From assembly GCA_015179125.1 (NCBI GenBank), contig WHVA01000178.1:62001-126000 (forward strand): DNA of 64,000 nt, in the 5' to 3' direction. Positions 42,624 through 52,897 of the stretch are shown here, piece by piece; positions within the stretch are counted from its first letter, which is position 1; the number at the start of each line of letters is the position of its first letter. The notes under the pieces are model-generated. The model had not been told where the DNA came from. It ran no database searches and saw nothing but the letters and a program-made list of their open reading frames with translations. Source of the DNA: Gautieria morchelliformis (taxonomy: Eukaryota; Basidiomycota; Agaricomycetes; Gomphales; Gomphaceae). A program made the translations under genes and the position numbers.

Positions 42624-43857
42624 TCACCCCCCCTCTAGCGTGCTGCGTCCTCGAAGCACGGGACACAAGGGATTGAAATGCCAGCGAGCGGATTCGGCGA
42701 GGGGCACCTGGATGTGTCCTGTAGAACTCCCGGAGTTTGTCAGGAGCGGAAACATCTTGCTCCGGGACCCACGAATTCTCCTCGTACCCATACCCTTCCC
42801 ATTTCACGAGGAATTGGAGTCGTCCTCGCACAAACCGGCTGTCCAGGATCCGTTCTACCACGTAGTGCTCTTCCCCATCTACAATTTCTGGCGGAGGTGG
42901 CGGATGAGCCTTCCGACGTGGAATTGGGTCCTCAAGCATAGGGAGTAACTTCACCACGTTGAAGACGGGGTGGAGGCGGGACATGGACATCGGAAGTCGG
43001 AGGCGGTATGCATTCCGTCCAACCCTCCGCGTCACTGTGAAGGGCCCAAGGTAGCGGTGGGCAAGCTTCTGCGAAGGGCGTGTGGTGCGGATGTCACTTG
43101 CATCTAGGTACACCTTGTCTCCAACTTGGTACTCTGGGGCAGGAACCCGGCGTCGGTTGTAGTACCTTGCCATGTCATCCTTGGCCTTCGCAAGGGCCGA
43201 CTTGGCTTCCGAAAGGGTGGAGTCCATGCGGTCTCGGAACTCATTGACCGTCTCGAGTCGGGAGTCAGCCTGGCGTGGTTCGAAGCCCATCCGCGGGTGT
43301 CGTCCGGAGTCAAGCATGAAGGGAGTCTGTTGCGTGGCGGAATGGACATGGTTGTTGTATTGGAATTCCGCCAGCGGAAGTAACTCATCCCAGTCATCCT
43401 GCCTCTCATTGACAAAGAGGCGGAGATATTGCTCCAACTCCTGATTGACCCGTTCCGTCTGTCCGTCACCCTGCGGATGGTACGCTGTGGTGGTAGCCAG
43501 CTTTATGCCGAGCAGGCGGTAGAGCTCCCGAGTCAGTTCCGCGACAAACTGCGGACCTCGGTCGGAAACGACTTGCTTCGGGAGCCCATGCAACTTCCAG
43601 ACATGTGCAAGGAACAGGCGGGCCGCTCCAAGGGCTGTGATCGTCGTGTGCGTCGGAATGAAGTGGGACACCTTGCTCACCGAATCCACGACGTTCATGA
43701 TCGCGTCGTAGCCATGAGACTCTGGGAGTTCAACGATGAAGTCGACACTGATGGTGTCCCAGCGGGATTCGGGAATCGGGAGCGGAACAAGTTCTCCGAC
43801 GGGCGGACGTCGTTGCGCTTTGGTTCGGAGACAAAGGTCACACGTCTTCACGTACTG
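42421..43857 (-). CDS. Gypsy B pol, second part: integrase core, chromodomain, Ser-rich tail
   Basis: This continues the pol frame after the TGA at 43858-43860. QYVKTCDLC completes the integrase zinc finger. The D, D and E of the integrase core are in SVDFIVELP, SDRGPQFV and QTERVNQELEQ. The chromodomain (YVVERILDSRF, FLVKWEGYG, NSWVPEQD) is intact, and the tail SSDSISDSASGSDSISAS lies in the LTR. Integrase inserts the cDNA into chromosomes; the chromodomain probably steers it to heterochromatin. Without readthrough of the TGA this part would lack its N-terminus. Confidence 0.93.
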   Translation of the reverse strand, partial: QYVKTCDLCLRTKAQRRPPVGELVPLPIPESRWDTISVDFIVELPESHGYDAIMNVVDSVSKVSHFIPTHTTITALGAARLFLAHVWKLHGLPKQVVSDRGPQFVAELTRELYRLLGIKLATTTAYHPQGDGQTERVNQELEQYLRLFVNERQDDWDELLPLAEFQYNNHVHSATQQTPFMLDSGRHPRMGFEPRQADSRLETVNEFRDRMDSTLSEAKSALAKAKDDMARYYNRRRVPAPEYQVGDKVYLDASDIRTTRPSQKLAHRYLGPFTVTRRVGRNAYRLRLPMSMSRLHPVFNVVKLLPMLEDPIPRRKAHPPPPPEIVDGEEHYVVERILDSRFVRGRLQFLVKWEGYGYEENSWVPEQDVSAPDKLREFYRTHPGAPRRIRSLAFQSLVSRASRTQHARGGVMSGDTLFSIPSSDSISDSASGSDSISASAFGNDSASGRTSTSSVRLASSTPISDFRPGTVSEIKRLT

Positions 43858-46539
43858 TCAGATGTAGCGGGACATCTGAGGCCACCAGTAATTCCGAGCC
43901 ACTAACTCCAGCGTCTTCCACCTGCCAGCATGCCCAGCGACCCGTGTGTCATGGTGCTGGGACACGATGCGACGGCGGAGGTCCGCCCCACCCGGAACAT
44001 AGACCTTGCCTCTGAAGTGGAGCAGTCCATCACGTTCCGACCATTCCGCTGCCCGTACAGACCGTGAGTGCCCCTTCCGGAGTTCCTCCACTGCCTTCAC
44101 CACCGACTCCTCCTTCTCTCCATTCCGGTACTGCCTCCGGATATCCCGGAGCATTTCCGCTTCCGCCCCAACTGCAGTTACTCCTTCTAGGGCACGGATT
44201 GCAAAGAGACTTGGGCGGAGCAGTGTCATATCCGCGTTGTCTCCACTTCCGCTTCCGTGATCCGTGCGGCGGGATAGGGCATCGGGCTTGCCCATGGTGC
44301 GGCCGGGGCGGTGGTGGAGCATGAAGTCAAACCGGGACAGGTGTAGGGACCACCGTGCTTGTCGTCGGTTCAGCTTCTTAGCCGTGCGGAAATACTCGAG
44401 GTTCTTGTGGTCTGTCCAGATCTCAAAAGGGCATAGAGCACCCTCGAGGAAGTGTCGCCACTCCTCCAGCGCTCGGATGATTGCCAGCATCTCCTTGTCA
44501 TGGATCTCATAGTTCCGCTCGACCGGACTAAGGCTCTTAGAGAAGAAGGCAATCGGATGCCACCCCCCACCATCTTCCGATGACTGCTGTGACAAGACCG
44601 CTCCGGTAGCTGCGTCGGAAGAATCCGCCTCGACTCGATAAGGGCGAGAGTCGTCGGGAAAGATCAGGACCGGGGCGGAAGTGATCAGCTCCTTGAGTTT
44701 GTCAAAGGAAGTCTGTTCCGGCTCTCCCCACCGCCATCCAACCTCCTTCTTGGTGAGGTCGAAGAGGGCACGGGCGTGGCAGGAGAAGTCCTTGATGAAC
44801 CGCCGGTAGAAATTGACAAACCCAATGAAGGACTGGACCTCCTTCTTGTTTCGCGGCACGGGCCAATCCGATACACCGGAAACTTTGACTGGGTCCATTT
44901 CCACCTTTCCTTCCGACACAATCACCCCAAGATACTCTATCCGCGTCCGCTCAAATTCGCACTTTTCCGGCTTGAGACACAGGTTGTACTCCCGGAGCCG
45001 TTCCAGCACCCTCCGCACGACTTCCCGATGTTCGGACATTGTTTTCGTGAAAATGAGGATGTCATCGAGGTAGACGCAGACAACCCCTTCTGCTATCATG
45101 TCACGGAAAATGTCATTCATCATCGTCTGGAATGTGGCGGGACTGTTGGTGAGGCCAAAGAACATGACCTGTGGCTCAAAGAGTCCTCGATTGGTGCGGA
45201 ATGCGGCCTTCCACTCGTCTCCCTCCCGGATCCGGACATTGTTGAAGCCCCAGCGGACATCCAGCTTAGTGAAGTACCTCGCCCCGCGGAGTTGTGTGAT
45301 CAGTTCGGAAATGAGTGGAATGGGGTACCGGTTCTTGATCGTGACCGCATTCAAGGCCCGGTAGTCCTGCACAAGTCTGAGCGAGCCATCCTTCTTCTTG
45401 ATGAAGAACACCGGAGATGCCATGGGTGACTTGGAGGGGCGGATCCTCCCTGTACGGAGGTTTTCCGCAAGGAACGCATCGAGCTCTACCTGCTCCTTGG
45501 GTGACAGCGGGTAGACCTTGCAGTTGGTGGGCTTTGACCCAGGCTCCAACTCGATGGCGTGGTCCCACAGCTTCCGTGGAGGCAGGGTATCAAACGACTC
45601 CTTGGAAAAGACGTCCTCGAACTCTCGCAGGTACTCTGGAATTTCCGCCTCTACTCTATCATGCCTCTTGGAGGCTTCAGCAAGGCGTTGCGAAATATTT
45701 CCGGTGGCGCGGATGTGTTCCGCTTCCGGCGGAAGGTTTACGTACAGCAAGCGCTCCCCTTCCGCCAGAATGTCTTCCGGCCCGAGTCGGATGACGTCGG
45801 AATCGGAATCGGAATCGGAAGTGGGATCTGGTTCAAATTCCGCTTCCGAGTCTTCTTCTGCAAGCAGTGGATGGGGGCCAGAACGACATGTCTGTATGAG
45901 CCGTTCGGTCTTCCGCTGCTCCTGGCGCTCCTTCCGCAGTTCCGACCTGCACATGTGACACTTGGCTGGACAGCGACTCATCAGTACCTTCCGAGTCTGC
46001 CAATTGATCTCCGGGTTGTGCTCCTGAAGCCAGGTAAACCCGAGGATGATGTCCTGCTTCCCCAGGCTGGTGACTGCAAAGGAAGTGCGTTCTGAGTGTC
46101 CATCGTAGCGGAGAATTGTGTCTACTATCTCCGTGATGGACCCTGCCTCATTGGGGCTTCCATCCACATTGAACACCGGGATTGCACGTTGCAACTTCCG
46201 CGTGGTCAGTCGGTTCCGTTCCACATAGTCCCGGTCCATAAACTGACCAGTGGCCCCGCAATCGACAAGGGCGGGTCCGGATTTGACTTCCGCCGTATCT
46301 GTCGTCTGGATCTCCACCTTAATGACTAGTGACTTGGGGCCAGGGGTGGCAGCAACAACATAGCGCTTCGGAAGGCGTCTCTCCCAAGGGCGGATGCGGG
46401 ATGGATGGGGTGTCAGATTTGGTTTTTGTGTGACTTTATCCGGTGGGTCTGTACGAAGTGAGGGGAGTGGGGGCTTTTCATTCTCTACTTCAAGACAGGC
46501 AAACTGGTTATGTACAGGCAGCAGGGGCACACATCTCAC
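43858..46539 (-). CDS. Gypsy B pol, first part: protease, RT, RNase H, start of integrase (893 aa)
   Basis: Aspartic protease with LVDCGATGQF (catalytic Asp about 93) and DIILGFTWLQEHNPEINW. A long acidic linker (about 225-260) leads to RT with FVIKKKDGS-type [17 protein letters not shown] and catalytic YLDD at about 490-493. Next are RNase H (ADSSDAATGAVLSQ, TDHKNLEYF) and the His pair HHDTRVAGHAGRW. It ends at TGA 43860-43858. Its frame is -1 relative to gag, and its first in-frame start-like codon, GTG at 46539, overlaps the gag stop. Expression as a Gag-Pol product by -1 frameshifting is likely. Confidence 0.93.
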   Translation of the reverse strand: MRCVPLLPVHNQFACLEVENEKPPLPSLRTDPPDKVTQKPNLTPHPSRIRPWERRLPKRYVVAATPGPKSLVIKVEIQTTDTAEVKSGPALVDCGATGQFMDRDYVERNRLTTRKLQRAIPVFNVDGSPNEAGSITEIVDTILRYDGHSERTSFAVTSLGKQDIILGFTWLQEHNPEINWQTRKVLMSRCPAKCHMCRSELRKERQEQRKTERLIQTCRSGPHPLLAEEDSEAEFEPDPTSDSDSDSDVIRLGPEDILAEGERLLYVNLPPEAEHIRATGNISQRLAEASKRHDRVEAEIPEYLREFEDVFSKESFDTLPPRKLWDHAIELEPGSKPTNCKVYPLSPKEQVELDAFLAENLRTGRIRPSKSPMASPVFFIKKKDGSLRLVQDYRALNAVTIKNRYPIPLISELITQLRGARYFTKLDVRWGFNNVRIREGDEWKAAFRTNRGLFEPQVMFFGLTNSPATFQTMMNDIFRDMIAEGVVCVYLDDILIFTKTMSEHREVVRRVLERLREYNLCLKPEKCEFERTRIEYLGVIVSEGKVEMDPVKVSGVSDWPVPRNKKEVQSFIGFVNFYRRFIKDFSCHARALFDLTKKEVGWRWGEPEQTSFDKLKELITSAPVLIFPDDSRPYRVEADSSDAATGAVLSQQSSEDGGGWHPIAFFSKSLSPVERNYEIHDKEMLAIIRALEEWRHFLEGALCPFEIWTDHKNLEYFRTAKKLNRRQARWSLHLSRFDFMLHHRPGRTMGKPDALSRRTDHGSGSGDNADMTLLRPSLFAIRALEGVTAVGAEAEMLRDIRRQYRNGEKEESVVKAVEELRKGHSRSVRAAEWSERDGLLHFRGKVYVPGGADLRRRIVSQHHDTRVAGHAGRWKTLELVARNYWWPQMSRYI

Positions 46540-47711
46540 CCGCTGCGTGTCACAAAATCCGACGCATCTTCCGCTTCCGGTAGACCATGTTCCGCATTTT
46601 CGGAAAGCTCTTCCGCAGTGGGCACTCCGTTTATGTCTGCAAGCGCGAGGAACTCTGGAAGGATCTCGAGTTTCTCCTCTGTGGTCATAAGCCGGATATC
46701 AAAGGCTTGGGGGCACTCGCGAGCGTAGTGGCCTGGTTGTCGGCAGCGGAAGCAGGTGATAGTTCCGTGGCCTTTTCCGCGCATGCGGTCAATATCCATC
46801 GGGGCAGGGCCACTCTTCGAGGGAGGAGGGCTATGGTTCCTAATAGGAGCAGGCGGAGCAAGCATCGGAAATAATTTCCGTGTGGGAATGAATGCGCTTC
46901 CGGGTTTTGGCACAGGTTGAGTAGGACGAGCGGAACTGCGTGTCGTGTTCCGACTCGTCTCCACGAAGGCCTCATTTGCCTCCCTGTTCCGAGAAACCTT
47001 CTGCGCAGCTTGGTACCACCCTTCCGGGTCATCAAAATCCGGAGCTCCATCCCCAAGCAGCGCAACTTGGTTCTGGAGCGTCGGATCAAGTCCTCGTCGG
47101 AATTTGATGACGATCGTCTTGTCGTCGTCATATTCCGCAAGGTCGATGAGCTCCTGGAAGCGATCGATGTAGTCATCGACCGGATCTTTGGCCTGGTACC
47201 AGCTCGTCCCCTCGAGCTTTGTAAGGGCTGTGAGCTGCTCGTTTTTCGGGCAGAACTGGTCGGAAAATGTTTTCTCGAACGCGTCCCAGTCCCGGAAGTA
47301 GTTCCCCTTGCCCTTTGCTTCATGTCGGATCACCTTGTTTGCAAAACGGGCTGCGCGGTCCGATTTGAAAAAGGACAACGTCCAGTGAATCCGAGCCTGG
47401 TCGTTCGGAAAGAGGTCTCCGACAATTGCGAAGTAGATGCTGCATGTGTTGAAGAATGCGCGTCCCTTCTCCCGATCTCCGTCAAAGTCCGCCGGAGTTG
47501 CGGGTTTGACCTTTGCTAACTTCGCGGACATCCTCTTTTCCGCTAGTTCCGCTTTTCCGAAATCCGGATCATCCAGCATTTCATTTCCACCACCTTGTGG
47601 AATATCTAACTTAGCCAAAATCGCTTGTAAGGCTGTTTCAATCGCGTCGGTCTTCATCCGGTTCCGCGTCAATTCCTCCTCCATATTCCGAAGACGATCG
47701 TCCGGATCCAT
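46536..47711 (-). CDS. Gypsy B gag
   Basis: The likely start is ATG at 47711 (MDPDDRLRNMEEELTRNR), which opens with a coiled-coil-like helix. The frame itself is open further, into the LTR. The gag core spans RAFFNTCSIYFAIVGDLFPN, DRAARFANKVI, FEKTFSDQFCP, YIDRFQELIDLAEYDDD and IVIKFRRGLDPTLQNQV. A zinc knuckle CFRCRQPGHYAREC (CX2CX4HX4C) is near the C-terminus. The product forms the particle and binds genomic RNA. The stop TGA (46538-46536) sits inside the first codons of pol in the -1 frame. Confidence 0.92.
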   Translation of the reverse strand: MDPDDRLRNMEEELTRNRMKTDAIETALQAILAKLDIPQGGGNEMLDDPDFGKAELAEKRMSAKLAKVKPATPADFDGDREKGRAFFNTCSIYFAIVGDLFPNDQARIHWTLSFFKSDRAARFANKVIRHEAKGKGNYFRDWDAFEKTFSDQFCPKNEQLTALTKLEGTSWYQAKDPVDDYIDRFQELIDLAEYDDDKTIVIKFRRGLDPTLQNQVALLGDGAPDFDDPEGWYQAAQKVSRNREANEAFVETSRNTTRSSARPTQPVPKPGSAFIPTRKLFPMLAPPAPIRNHSPPPSKSGPAPMDIDRMRGKGHGTITCFRCRQPGHYARECPQAFDIRLMTTEEKLEILPEFLALADINGVPTAEELSENAEHGLPEAEDASDFVTRSG

Positions 47712-47886
47712 GTTGGAAGGAGAAATATGGGACGGGATTTCCGGGGTTGGGAGCTCGACGTAAGAAGAGGGGCTGTCGTACGCTGTATGTGCGGAAGAGG
47801 TTGCGATCTCCGAGTCGCTGTCTCCGATTCCGAACGCACCTATGGCGAATGCAACGCGCAGTACGACCGCCGGTCCTCTAGGGGAG

Positions 47887-47896
47887 AGACTTTTCT
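47887..47896 (-). promoter_or_regulatory. Presumed self-priming site of gypsy B
   Basis: Two nt inside the 5' LTR the minus strand reads AGAAAAGTCT. Its exact complement AGACTTTTCT is in the LTR at 48038-48029, 33 bp after the start of the TATAAT box. This is the same layout as in gypsy C. Confidence 0.72.
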
Positions 47897-47898
47897 GC

Positions 47899-48360
47899 TG
47901 TAAGGGCAACCCTGGCTAGTCGTGGAGATCACACTACCACACAACTGACAAGGGGAAATCCAAAGTATGTATAAATGAACAGAGCATACAAGAGAGGGGG
48001 TTCTCACCTGACAAGGGGAAATCCAAAGAGAAAAGTCTAAGGACCCCCAATGTCAGCGAGCCCGTATTATACTACGCTGCGCAGCCAGGGACAACGCTTG
48101 GCACCCGCCATCAACCCTGCATCCCCCTGACCCTTGATCGACCCTTGATGCCACCTATTATGTCAGTCGCTTGATTTCCGACACTGTTCCGGGGCGGAAG
48201 TCGGAAATTGGAGTGGAACTGGCAAGGCGAACGGAACTGGTGGAAGTTCTCCCAGAAGCGGAATCGTTCCCGAAAGCGGATGCGGAGATGGAATCGGAAC
48301 CGGAAGCGGAGTCGGAAATGGAGTCGGAACTGGGAATGGAAAACAGGGTGTCCCCTGACA
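47899..48360 (-). repeat. 5' LTR of gypsy B (462 bp)
   Basis: Same ends and length as the 3' LTR. The element interior starts GCAGAAAAGTCTC on the minus strand. The right flank is GGGTC. Confidence 0.95.
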
Positions 48361-49096
48361 GGGTCGCTGCAGCGGTCTGTGTTGCTGCGCTGTGATTCAC
48401 GATGGGGAAGCTTGAGCTGGGACGTGAGATCGTCTCGCTCGACTGTCCGAAGAGAAAGCTGCTTTTGCAGTTGTCCGATGCGCTCCTCCTGCGTAATAGT
48501 TCTCGGTGGTGATGATCAAACAGGTGTTATGGGAGGAGTAAGTGTGGATGGGGAAACAGCCAAATATGCCACATGAGCCGTTGCACCCCCCACGGGAAGA
48601 GCTGATGGAGCAGTATCATAATCTAGAGAGTGGAGGGAATCAAGCATACAAAAGCATGACAGTTATTTAGAGCACACACATTCACTTGGCTGCGTAGTGA
48701 CATCTTCTGAGACGGTATCATCAGTAGCTACGATGCCCAGGGCAATTTCATACTTCTTTCATCGCATGAATCTGTAGACAATTACAACGGCCTCTTCTTC
48801 ATCATCATCTACTTGAACAATGACCCTCTGCCAATGATTTCCATTTACGTTGACAGCAAGACCTCGGCCTATGGACCTGGAAGCATTGATGAAGGCAGAC
48901 AAGGAGAGGGAGGAGGAGACATGAGAACAAGACATGGTAAAGAGCACCATGGATGTGCGTGCTCCTGACCCCTTCAGATTCAAACCCACTGGTTTCGTGT
49001 GTGTGTCGCGCCGTGTCATGCAGTCGGGCACAGCGATCTCTCTACATGCAAACCAAGATGAAAAAATTAGATAGATGGAGATGATAGATGCCTAAA
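48361..49096 (-). other. Possible gypsy D gag N-terminal remnant and unassigned sequence
   Basis: Directly right of gypsy B the minus strand reads ITQEERIGQLQKQLSLRTVE, a coiled-coil-like segment that could be the N-terminal part of gypsy D gag. If the element is removed, RCSEPAWALDYM reads through. A 90-codon minus-strand frame (49031-48759) ends in an acidic VQVDDDEEEAVV stretch and a final YRFMR; I do not recognise it. Confidence 0.4.
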
Positions 49097-51183
49097 TTAT
49101 TGCTCTTCAAGCTGGAACTCCACCTCGCTCATAATGTAGAGAGCCTGGGCCCAAGAAACGGCACAAGGATACCAGATCTGTGCAGGGAGGCTGATGACAA
49201 GCTCCTTGCCTTTGCGCCCTACCTGAAGGGCTTCGTGGTCTGGATAGGCACCGTCCCACTCCTCTGACCGTACTCCGAAGTCTTCTGGGAGAAAACCAGT
49301 AGTCTGCACCTGCACAAGAGCCGCTTCAAAAGCTGCCTGGATGGCTGCCGGCTGTCCGTCAAACGGATTTTCGTGCCGCGGTGGACGCACAGGTTTGTGC
49401 TTGACATTGGACCGTAGGTCCATTGCAATGCAGCGCTGCAAGCCACTGGACTCATCTGTGTCCTCAGTGTCTGATTCTGCGGCTGAGGAAGACGACTCAT
49501 CAGGTATAGTACCATCTGTTTCATCCTCCTCATCCGATGGATGACCAGCCCCAGTTTGGTGCGGGCCATTTTCGGCAGATTCTCAATATGTTCCGCAATA
49601 TCAATGAAGGAGGTCTGGGTGTACGCCCGTCATCTCATTTATTGGCTTTCCTTGGCGAGTCTCACCCAGGAAACGCAGATCCTGGTCAGAGGTTACTATA
49701 GTGACCTCTGAAGAGAGTGCTACGTACCGAAGGGCTTTGGCCATGCAAACTTGGCCCAGCCAGTGGATGAACATTCCACTCCTTCTGAAAAGCGAGACAA
49801 TCCATGTTCAGAAGGTCTAGAAATAGGTAGTGCAGGAGCCAGAGGTGTGTAGGATTGCTGCGGTCAAGACGATGCAGGTGTTCGAGGCGTGTGAAGAATG
49901 CCTGCCAACGACGAGCGAACTGCGTGCCAACCTCCACCCACAACCGTTCAATACGAGTGTTCTGTGTGGAGCTATACAAATTAGTCCAAGTAAGAGCAGT
50001 GAAAGTGAAGGACTTACAATCCCCACATAAATGCTGCATGGTCAGTGCCATGATGCATTATCATCCAGACCGCAACTCGCACATTCTCACCGCCATGATC
50101 CCCACGAACCCTTGATGGTATTTCATACTGTTCAATAGCATCTAAAAATACTTGATATACTGTGGAAGCCTTATTGTTGGTACTAGCACATAAACCGGTG
50201 ACCTGCAGGCCAGGTTGGTAAGGAGGCAGCTGAGATGTCACGAGTGGACTCACGGTACGACAGTAACCATCTATAAAGCCATGGATCACAAAGCCCCATG
50301 GAATGAGCTTGTGATGCCCATCACAATGCCAGCAAAAGTTGGGGTGTGGTGAGGTATAAACCCTGCGCTGTATTTTTTCATTTCGACGCAGGGCCTTACC
50401 TAACCCATCTACTCGCCAATAAGAGCTTCGTAATCGTGCTCTCTGTATCCATAATCCATGTTGTCTCAGGAATCCAACGATGTAACCAAGACCCAATTCA
50501 GGACGTCGGCTTTTGAAGACTCGGAGCAAGTTATCCAGGTCATGGTTTGAGATATCGGTAAATCTTTCATAGACACCAGCCTCCCGTAGCTTATATCATA
50601 GTGTGTTACGGTGAATTCCAAGTATATCTGCAAGGGTACGCATTGTGATACGACAACTAGTCTTTGTGGCTTCATGTAACCACAGTGGGTTGACCTGTTT
50701 GCGAGGGGGGCCTGCATGACCGCTGTGTGCCAGCTGGACCAGCTGTAGCTTGGTGAGCTGTGCCCGGTCTCTAAGTCACCAAGTCATTAGTGGTCATAGT
50801 TAATATAAGAATCTCCAGACTGACTCTTCTTCTGCGCCCAGAGCCGCTGCTTCTAACTCAACCAGAAGACCGCCCAAGGTATGTGCGCAGTTGGCGACCC
50901 ATTCATCCGCCAGGCCCTCAGTCTCCAAGGCCTCCAGAATAGGTACTAAATTCTCTCTAATACGCCTCGAGTGATGTCGGAGACGTAGTACGTCCCCTTC
51001 TTCTTGTCGAAGTATTTGTATTGCTGTCCTATAGCTGTTTGACAGGATATGGTGTGCTGTCTGCACATTATGGGACCATGCCGTTTCATTACTTGGAAGC
51101 TGAGGGAATACATCTGGAATACGGGGTGGAATATTGAGATATAGCGTGGCAAGAGGTTGACCCCCCGGGCATGAAAATTTCAT
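49097..51183 (-). pseudogene. Integrase-core-domain gene of the agaricomycete type, with nonsense codon
   Basis: The N-terminal part (51183-50800) has NIPPRIPDVFPQLPSN and a Leu-rich helical stretch. The next exon has LADILGIHRNTL followed by TGA (50598-50596) and YKLREAGVYERFTDISNHDL. The integrase-like core has Asp in CWHCDGHHKLIPWG, Asp in RGDHGGENVRVA and Glu in TRIERLWVEVG after a gtaagt..tatag intron near 50010-49987. The C-terminus has FGVRSEEWDGAYPDHEAL and ISLPAQIWYP, typical of this large family. Its role is unknown; it resembles retroviral-type integrases without other retroelement domains. Only one clear stop was seen, so it may be a recent pseudogene. Exon borders in the N-terminal third are uncertain. 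Confidence 0.72.
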
Positions 51184-51335
51184 CGCCGGGTTGGAATAGG
51201 ATAGGTTTATCCTTGAACCTCAACATATTTTCTTGTTGCAACACACTGTGTGACAGTTGAAACACAGCACCATCACAAATGGTATATATCCGATGGCTCA
51301 GCCATATTTCAAGTACGTTATTTTGATTTCCTGGG

Positions 51336-52238
51336 TTGCAATGTATTAAAGTTGATGTACACGCGCAAAAATCACAGGTGGAGAACAAACTTTACAAAGT
51401 CCATGCTGCATTGCTAGCCAACGTATCAGTAATGTTGCAAGAGATGTTTGCGATGCCGTCAGGCACTGAGCACTCTTGCGAAGGGACAAGAGATGATCGC
51501 CCCATTGTATTGCATCCACCTGTAACGTCACAAAAGCTGGACTACCTTCTAGAATGGTTTTACAGTCAGTAAGTGATGTGTTTGTCTTATGGGAAACAGA
51601 ATGTCTCAGACTGAGGTAGCAGTGTCAGATACAGTGAGAAAGAGCCTTCCGACTTTAGTATTAAGGCACTGGATGCCATATTGGAACTTGCAGCATTCCT
51701 GCAGATCGAGGCTGCACGTACCTTTGCACTAAAAGAGCTGAATGCTCGAGCAGTTTCACCGGCATGGAGGCTACTGCTAGGACAACGTCACCACATTCCT
51801 GGATGGATTCCAGCGGCGTTTCGCACCCTCATAGACCAGATAGACGAGTTCGTCACACTGGACGAGTATCAAGAGCTTGGCATGCTCAATGTCCATGTTC
51901 TGCATCAGACACTCACACGGATACAGTCTCACCGGCTTGCCGTTGCTTATAACCCACCAGTAGTTCAGCACCATCTCTCTTGTATCAACCATTGGGAGTG
52001 TCGGAAAGCTTGGGGAACGGCATGGTGGGGAGGTTTTGCACGGCACTATTTGCATCCGGAATCACCCTCGCCACCGGCAGTTGTCCTGAGGAAACTTGAG
52101 GTTGCGGCAATACCGAAAGTAAACCGGGAATGCCAGCGTCTGACTGTCGAAAGTGTGGCCGAAGATGGTGTATTGATGAGGGAAGAGGTCATGATTTTAG
52201 AGGGAGTAGCGAAGCTTGAGCCTGTTGAAAAATACTAG
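51336..52238 (+). CDS. BTB/POZ domain protein (agaricomycete family)
   Basis: Exon 51336-about 51570 encodes the BTB fold: KSQVENKLYKVHAALLANVS, VMLQEMFAMP, PIVLHPPVTSQKLDYLLEWFY. After an intron starting gtaagt at 51571, the next exon (about 51640-52238) starts near SDFSIKALDAILELAAFLQI and continues ARTFALKELNARAVSPAWRLLL, then an all-helical C-terminal region ending EPVEKY. Such proteins are numerous in mushroom genomes; BTB domains mediate protein-protein contacts, often as cullin-3 adaptors, but the role here is unknown. The N-terminal start is uncertain and an upstream exon is likely. A relic of a paralogous 3' end lies at 5.86 kb. Confidence 0.7.
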
Positions 52239-52305
52239 AACCCGTTCCTTTAGTCTTACTGTAATTCTCTCACCGTAGTTAGAATCATTTTCATATTTGA
52301 GACAC

Positions 52306-52475
52306 ACTCGTCCCTTGCAATAATGCTACTCAGATGGAGAAAATCGCTTACGGCGCTGGAGGCTACAATGTTTTTGGCGCAGAGTCAAGTACATTTGGCG
52401 CGGACTCAAGTATATTTGGCGCGAAGTGAACATTTGGCGCGGATTCAATTATTGTGCAAACGGCCGAGCATATTG
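52306..52475 (+). repeat. Duplicated segment with TTTGGCGC array (copy 2)
   Basis: Nearly identical to 6001-6172, differing at a few bases. Four TTTGGCGC motifs at about 21-bp steps lie just after the BTB gene stop. Confidence 0.85.
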
Positions 52476-52571
52476 CGCAGCACAAGTCCCTGTTTCTTAA
52501 ATTAGGCATGTTGTGATTTTTTCCCTTATGTATCCGCCATTTTTCTTTGATTTGTTTCGCTCGGTGGGGTC

Positions 52572-52743
52572 TGTTGAAGTATCCATCACTCAACCATTCA
52601 TTACTCATCTATGGTCACTCGTGGTTCCACCAGTTCAAGCTCCTCTCGAATCCCATAGTTCCAGTAGCTAGTCAACTGTATATTTTTCTGAGACCTCGCG
52701 AGTCGAGGATTATTATCTTGTCCTTTTACTATCACTGCGCTCA
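52572..52743 (+). mobile_element. Solo LTR of the copia family (172 bp)
   Basis: TGTTGAAGTATCC to TCACTGCGCTCA, the same length as the copia 5' LTR at 26441-26612. The flanks (GGGTC left, AGACA right) do not match, so the duplication is lost or the insertion has been rearranged. Confidence 0.85.
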
Positions 52744-52897
52744 AGACAAAAGGCATGCTGTTTGTCAACAAGAATACTGAAGCATGGTTCAACATCTGTA
52801 TCATGCATTCTTGGAACCATATTGGCGCTACTCTGTAAATATACATATAGACTGCGCGTAATAGAAGCAGGCATAATCGAATTCGACCCGTCTGGAA

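Larger units (their letters stand above)
42162..48360 (-). mobile_element. Complete Ty3/gypsy chromovirus copy B (6199 bp)
   Basis: Two 462-bp LTRs (42162-42623 and 47899-48360), gag and pol on the minus strand. The flanks GGTTC and GGGTC match at four of five positions, so the duplication is nearly intact. It is collinear with copy A, and the predicted proteins in the shared part are the same, including the in-frame TGA. Low divergence marks recent activity. It is inserted in gypsy D. Confidence 0.96.

Noticed and set aside
43429-43905. 158-codon and other long frames antisense to gypsy pol (same in copy A)
   Set aside because: They mirror the coding strand of pol and have no domain features; GC-rich pol often leaves the opposite frame open.
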